A stretch of 50,647 bases of DNA from Methylicorpusculum sp. (GTDB taxonomy: Bacteria; Pseudomonadota; Gammaproteobacteria; Methylococcales; Methylomonadaceae). Every line of letters begins with the position of its first letter. The stretch's first letter is position 1. The DNA lies in the NCBI RefSeq assembly GCF_030651835.1, contig NZ_JAUSBX010000122.1:1-50647 (forward strand), written 5' to 3'. Position numbers and translations under genes: made by a program. Under the pieces are notes generated by a model, which saw nothing but the letters and a program-made list of their open reading frames with translations, made no database searches and was not told the DNA's origin. Below are positions 47,601 through 50,647 of the stretch, in pieces.

Positions 47601-48991
47601 AATCGCAGGAGCTCTTTACCCGCATCCTGGATTCGGGCCATCTACTGCTCAATATCGTCAACGATATCCTTGATTTCTCCAAGATTGAAGCCGGTAAGCT
47701 GGTTATCGAGGCTCAGCCTTTTTCACCCGGACACATTGCCGACGAAGTTCTCATTGTCACCACCGAGCGCGCTAAAGCCAAGGGGCTTATGGTGGAATCC
47801 TATCTCAGCTCTGACATACCTGCCGTATGTCTGGGTGATCCAACTCGAATTTCTCAGATCTTGCTCAATTTCCTATCTAATGCTATAAAATTCACCATTA
47901 ACGGCAAGATTACTCTGGAAACTAACTGGAATGGCAAATCTCTCTGCTTCGCTGTGAGCGATACCGGTATCGGCATTGCTCCCGAAGATCATAAACGGCT
48001 TTTTTCTCCCTTCGAACAGGCTGACGCAAGCACAACGCGTCAATATGGTGGCACAGGTCTGGGGCTGTCGATCAGTAAGCACCTTGCGGAACTGATGGGG
48101 GGCGAAATCTGCGTCGAGAGTACGCCCGGAAAAGGCAGCCGATTTGAATTCCGGCTACCTTATATCGAATCCGATAGACCCTTAAATTCGATGCCCGCCA
48201 GAAGCTCTCTCCCGACACAGGGCAAACGTCTGGCAGGACTGCGAATTCTAGCCGCAGAAGACAATGAGGTGAATCAATTGGTGCTGGAGGACATGCTGAC
48301 CAACGAAGGCGCAGCGCTAACTTTGGTGAGTAACGGCCGGCTTGCAGTGAAGGCGGTCATGCGGACTCCCAAAGCCTTCGATGTGATTCTGATGGACGTG
48401 CAGATGCCGGAACTGGACGGACGCGAAGCTACACGCCAAATTACGGCTATAGCACCGGACGTGCCGATCATCGGCCAGACGGCTCATGCGCTGGCCGAAG
48501 AACGGATCATGAACCGTGCCGCAGGAATGGTTGAAACCATCACGAAACCGCTGATACATGAAGAATTGATGGCGATAATAGTGCGCTTCGCGCCGACACC
48601 TGTGGTCTCCCCTATCGCTGCAGATTTGATAGATTGGGACTCGCTTTTCAAGCGCTTCAACAATCGAAAGGACTTCATCGAAAAACTGCTGCGGACTGCA
48701 CTGTTGAGTCAGGAAGAAATTCCTTCGCAGTTGCGCAAGGCGGCAAGCAACCAGGATATGGAAGCCATGGCTTTTATCGGCCACAGCCTCAAGGGCACCG
48801 CCGGTAATTTTGCCGCGAAATTACTCTATGATCTTGCCCGCCGACTACAGGACAGCGCCCGCGCAAATTCCAGCGATGCCGCAACACTTGCGGAGCAATG
48901 CGCAGATCACCTGGATGAAGTTCTGAAACTTCTACGCGCCAGAATCGATCAACCTAAGACTGAAAACGAGAGACATCCGGATGGGCCTTAA
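44676..48991 (+). pseudogene. Multi-PAS hybrid histidine kinase with HPt, split by a frameshift near 46020
   Basis: Two overlapping frames make one protein. Frame 1 (44676 to about 46022) has four PAS domains; the fourth breaks off at [10 protein letters not shown]. Frame 2 resumes at once with [14 protein letters not shown] and completes that PAS. A single missing base between 46020 and 46025 explains the slip. The rest, in frame 2, holds three more PAS domains, HisKA (His at 47525-47527 in [10 protein letters not shown]), an ATPase domain, a receiver (Asp at 48395-48397 in ILMDVQMP) and an HPt (His at 48782-48784 in [10 protein letters not shown]). No transmembrane segment is seen, so the intact protein would be cytoplasmic. 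The downstream ORF from 45980 retains a complete kinase, receiver and HPt and may function if translated alone. Natural mutation and base-calling error cannot be told apart here. Confidence 0.8.
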
Positions 48992-50111
48992 ACCAAACAT
49001 TCTCGTGGTCGATGACCAGCCGGAAAACCAGCTGATCCTTGATGACTTGCTAACAGACGATTTTGTCGTGCATGCCGCGTCGAACGGCGAACAGGCACTC
49101 ACCATGGTGACGGCAGGCACCCCTATCGATATCATCCTGCTCGACGTTATTATGCCCGGCATCAACGGCTTCGATGTCTGCCGCAGGCTCAAGGCATGGC
49201 CGCACACATGCAACATCCCCGTGCTCTTTCTGACCAGCCTGGACAGTATTGCCGACGAGACCGAGGGTTTCTCAGCGGGGGGCGAAGACTTCATCCATAA
49301 ACCGTTCTCGGCTCCTGTTGTGCTGGCCCGTATTCATACGCATCTGCAACTGGCCAATACCCGACGCGACCTGGCTTTACGCAACGAAAATCTGGAACTC
49401 CTTGTCAACGAAAGAACGCGCGAACTGATTCGGCAAAAGCAGGAAGTCATCAATGCCCAGGATGCCACCATCATCGCTTTTTGCGCCCTCGCCGAAGCGC
49501 GAGACAATGAAACCGGCAACCATATCCGCCGGACTCAAAACTATGTGCGCATCCTGGCTGAACTCATGCGTAATCACCCGCGTTTTTGCGATGAACTGAA
49601 CGACGACGTCATCCTGCAATTATACAAATCAGCTCCTCTGCACGATGTAGGCAAGGTGGCGATACCCGATGCTGTCCTCAACAAACCGGGTAAACTTACC
49701 GCTGAAGAGTGGGTCATCATGAAGCAGCATACGGAATTCGGCCGTGATGTAATCGCGCAGGTGGAACAGAATTCGGGCAGCGAAGCCAGCTTTCTACGCT
49801 ATGCCCGCCAAATCGCTTACAGCCATCATGAAAAATGGGACGGTAGCGGATACCCTCAAGGACTGGCTGGCGATGCAATTCCCGCATCAGCCCGATTTAT
49901 GGCTGTCGCCGATGTTTATGATGCTTTAATTTCAAGACGGGTTTATAAACAGGGTTACTCACACGAACAAGCCATCGCGATTATCTCGGAAGGACAAGGC
50001 AGACACTTTGATCCTGATATTGTTGACGCGCTATTGAAAAATGACGACTTATTCCAAAAGATTGCCCAAGAATTTCATGATGAATTTGCAACACTGAAAA
50101 CTCTAACCTAA
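48981..50111 (+). CDS. Response regulator with HD-GYP phosphodiesterase (REC-HD-GYP)
   Basis: RpfG-like c-di-GMP phosphodiesterase of 376 aa. The receiver spans about 6-122 with D11-D12, phospho-acceptor D55 (ILLDVIMP) and the Lys of IHKPF. A short coiled-coil linker (about 128-158) precedes HD-GYP (about 160-360), with HD at 221-222 ([12 protein letters not shown]) and [11 protein letters not shown] ending in GYP at 290-292. All catalytic positions are intact. It overlaps the end of the hybrid kinase/HPt frame by 11 bases, marking it as the terminal output of that relay. After its stop, 50112-50361 contains no recognisable gene. Confidence 0.94.
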   Translation: MGLKPNILVVDDQPENQLILDDLLTDDFVVHAASNGEQALTMVTAGTPIDIILLDVIMPGINGFDVCRRLKAWPHTCNIPVLFLTSLDSIADETEGFSAGGEDFIHKPFSAPVVLARIHTHLQLANTRRDLALRNENLELLVNERTRELIRQKQEVINAQDATIIAFCALAEARDNETGNHIRRTQNYVRILAELMRNHPRFCDELNDDVILQLYKSAPLHDVGKVAIPDAVLNKPGKLTAEEWVIMKQHTEFGRDVIAQVEQNSGSEASFLRYARQIAYSHHEKWDGSGYPQGLAGDAIPASARFMAVADVYDALISRRVYKQGYSHEQAIAIISEGQGRHFDPDIVDALLKNDDLFQKIAQEFHDEFATLKTLT

Positions 50112-50361
50112 CGATCATGAAGACTCTCACCGGCCCGGAAAAATGCAAGGACCTGGTTTAGGCTGCGGTTACTCGCCGGACAGGATGCAGTCAATAAATT
50201 ACCCATGATAAATTCTTGTAATTCTTTGGCGTCGGTTGGGTTGACCATCATCAACCGCAACCCACACGATGCATCACCCTTGTTTTGTTGATCCCCTGAA
50301 CAGTTACAGCTTCTTTTCCTCGCACTTTGGATCAAGGACGGATCGGATGAGCTAAAGCTTG

Positions 50362-50511
50362 TCAGCATTTTTTACATATCTGAATCGTGATCATTTTAAA
50401 TCTTATCTGTTGATAGGCATAACTGATATAGATGTGATAGCCCATTAGAAACAATAGCGCTGTTGCCAGACTGACATGCACCGTTACCCACAAAGAATGA
50501 AACCAGGAATG
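50362..50511 (-). pseudogene. 3' remnant of a membrane protein with a helix of cytochrome b561-like appearance
   Basis: A minus-strand frame from 50511 to a TGA at 50362-50364 encodes HSWFHSLWVTVHVSLATALL followed by a Tyr/His-rich helix end and basic tail. This looks like the last membrane segment of a larger protein; the His spacing recalls heme-binding helices of b561-type cytochromes, but the fragment is too short to name. There is no start codon, and a TAG two codons upstream lies within the flank of the palindromic repeat that begins at 50511. The gene appears truncated at exactly the repeat border. Low-confidence call. Confidence 0.35.
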
Positions 50512-50647
50512 TAACTACTCGCCCGCTTTGAATTAAGGGTGTAGGTGCTTGATTTCAAAGGACGCATCAATACGTCCCTGTAGCTCTCTGCAACATCCCT
50601 GTTGCAGAAGCCTTTTCAATCAACCACCTACACCCACTAAAATTGGA
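50511..50647. repeat. Palindromic repeat, copy B, running into the window end
   Basis: The core 50537-50635 has inverted ends GGGTGTAGGTGCTTGATTTC and, as complement, GGGTGTAGGTGGTTGATTGA. Inside is a perfect 8-bp hairpin TCTGCAAC/GTTGCAGA (about 50587-50608). The core shares its left arm (through AAAGGACGCAT) and right arm (CAGAAGCCTTTTCAATCA) with copy A at 15760. The flank 50511-50533 matches 16009-16031 inverted. The right flank is cut by the window. Confidence 0.75.

Noticed and set aside
50108-50368. 86-aa minus-strand frame after the last regulator
   Set aside because: Biased composition, no motif and no start signal; treated as non-coding.

Overview
The window looks like chromosome of a gammaproteobacterium. 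The evidence is the hemC-hemD-hemX-hemY operon, prlC-ubiD, and a sigma-54/ANTAR-controlled nitrate assimilation operon of the Klebsiella type. The dense set of PAS/GGDEF/EAL/HD-GYP sensors, the HDOD remnant and the moderate GC content would fit a methanotroph of the Methylococcales. That placement is inference; no methane-oxidation gene is present.

Layout. (1) 1-5216: the 3' end of an HDOD-type gene split by a complete IS4-family (IS50-like) insertion with a 9-bp target duplication, then prlC and ubiD overlapping by ATGA. (2) 5452-11308: the remnant of an ABC substrate-binding lipoprotein, a PhnD-like sensor with PAS-GGDEF-EAL output, a decayed hybrid kinase (two PAS domains and an HPt whose His is now Tyr), and an intact REC-GGDEF response regulator. 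(3) 11524-15623: the heme operon hemCDXY on the minus strand. (4) 15760-16031: a nested palindromic repeat. (5) 16433-22914: a REC-PAS-GGDEF-EAL protein, a second PhnD-like sensor that is a histidine kinase, an intact substrate-binding lipoprotein and a single-domain response regulator. (6) 22931-33032, minus strand: the nitrate assimilation operon nrtA, nrtB, a fused nrtCD, an outer-membrane porin, an FAD electron-transfer protein and nasA. (7) 33652-38688: a NIT-domain chemoreceptor, a c-type-heme histidine kinase and a REC/HD-GYP regulator, bracketed by two 61-bp palindromic repeats. (8) 38978-50111: two very large multi-PAS hybrid kinases (one carrying a frameshift) and a REC-HD-GYP regulator. 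(9) 50362-50647: the 3' remnant of a membrane protein, abutting another copy of the palindromic repeat from region 4.

The most informative non-coding element is the nrtA leader at 32897-33032. Read on the minus strand it gives a GG-N10-GC sigma-54 promoter, then two hairpins with six-base loops that both have A at position 1 and G at position 4 (the ANTAR target signature), then an intrinsic terminator with a T7 run, then the nrtA start. This predicts dual control: NtrC/sigma-54 initiation under nitrogen limitation, and nitrate-dependent antitermination by a NasR/NasT-type ANTAR protein. No ANTAR gene lies in the window. The NIT nitrate-sensing domain, which in NasR is fused to ANTAR, is found here on the divergently oriented chemoreceptor instead.

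Much of the rest is signal transduction converging on c-di-GMP (two GGDEF/EAL proteins, one REC-GGDEF, two HD-GYP) and on His-Asp relays. Gene duplication and decay are visible: paired PhnD sensors, paired substrate-binding proteins (one truncated), and a collapsed hybrid kinase.
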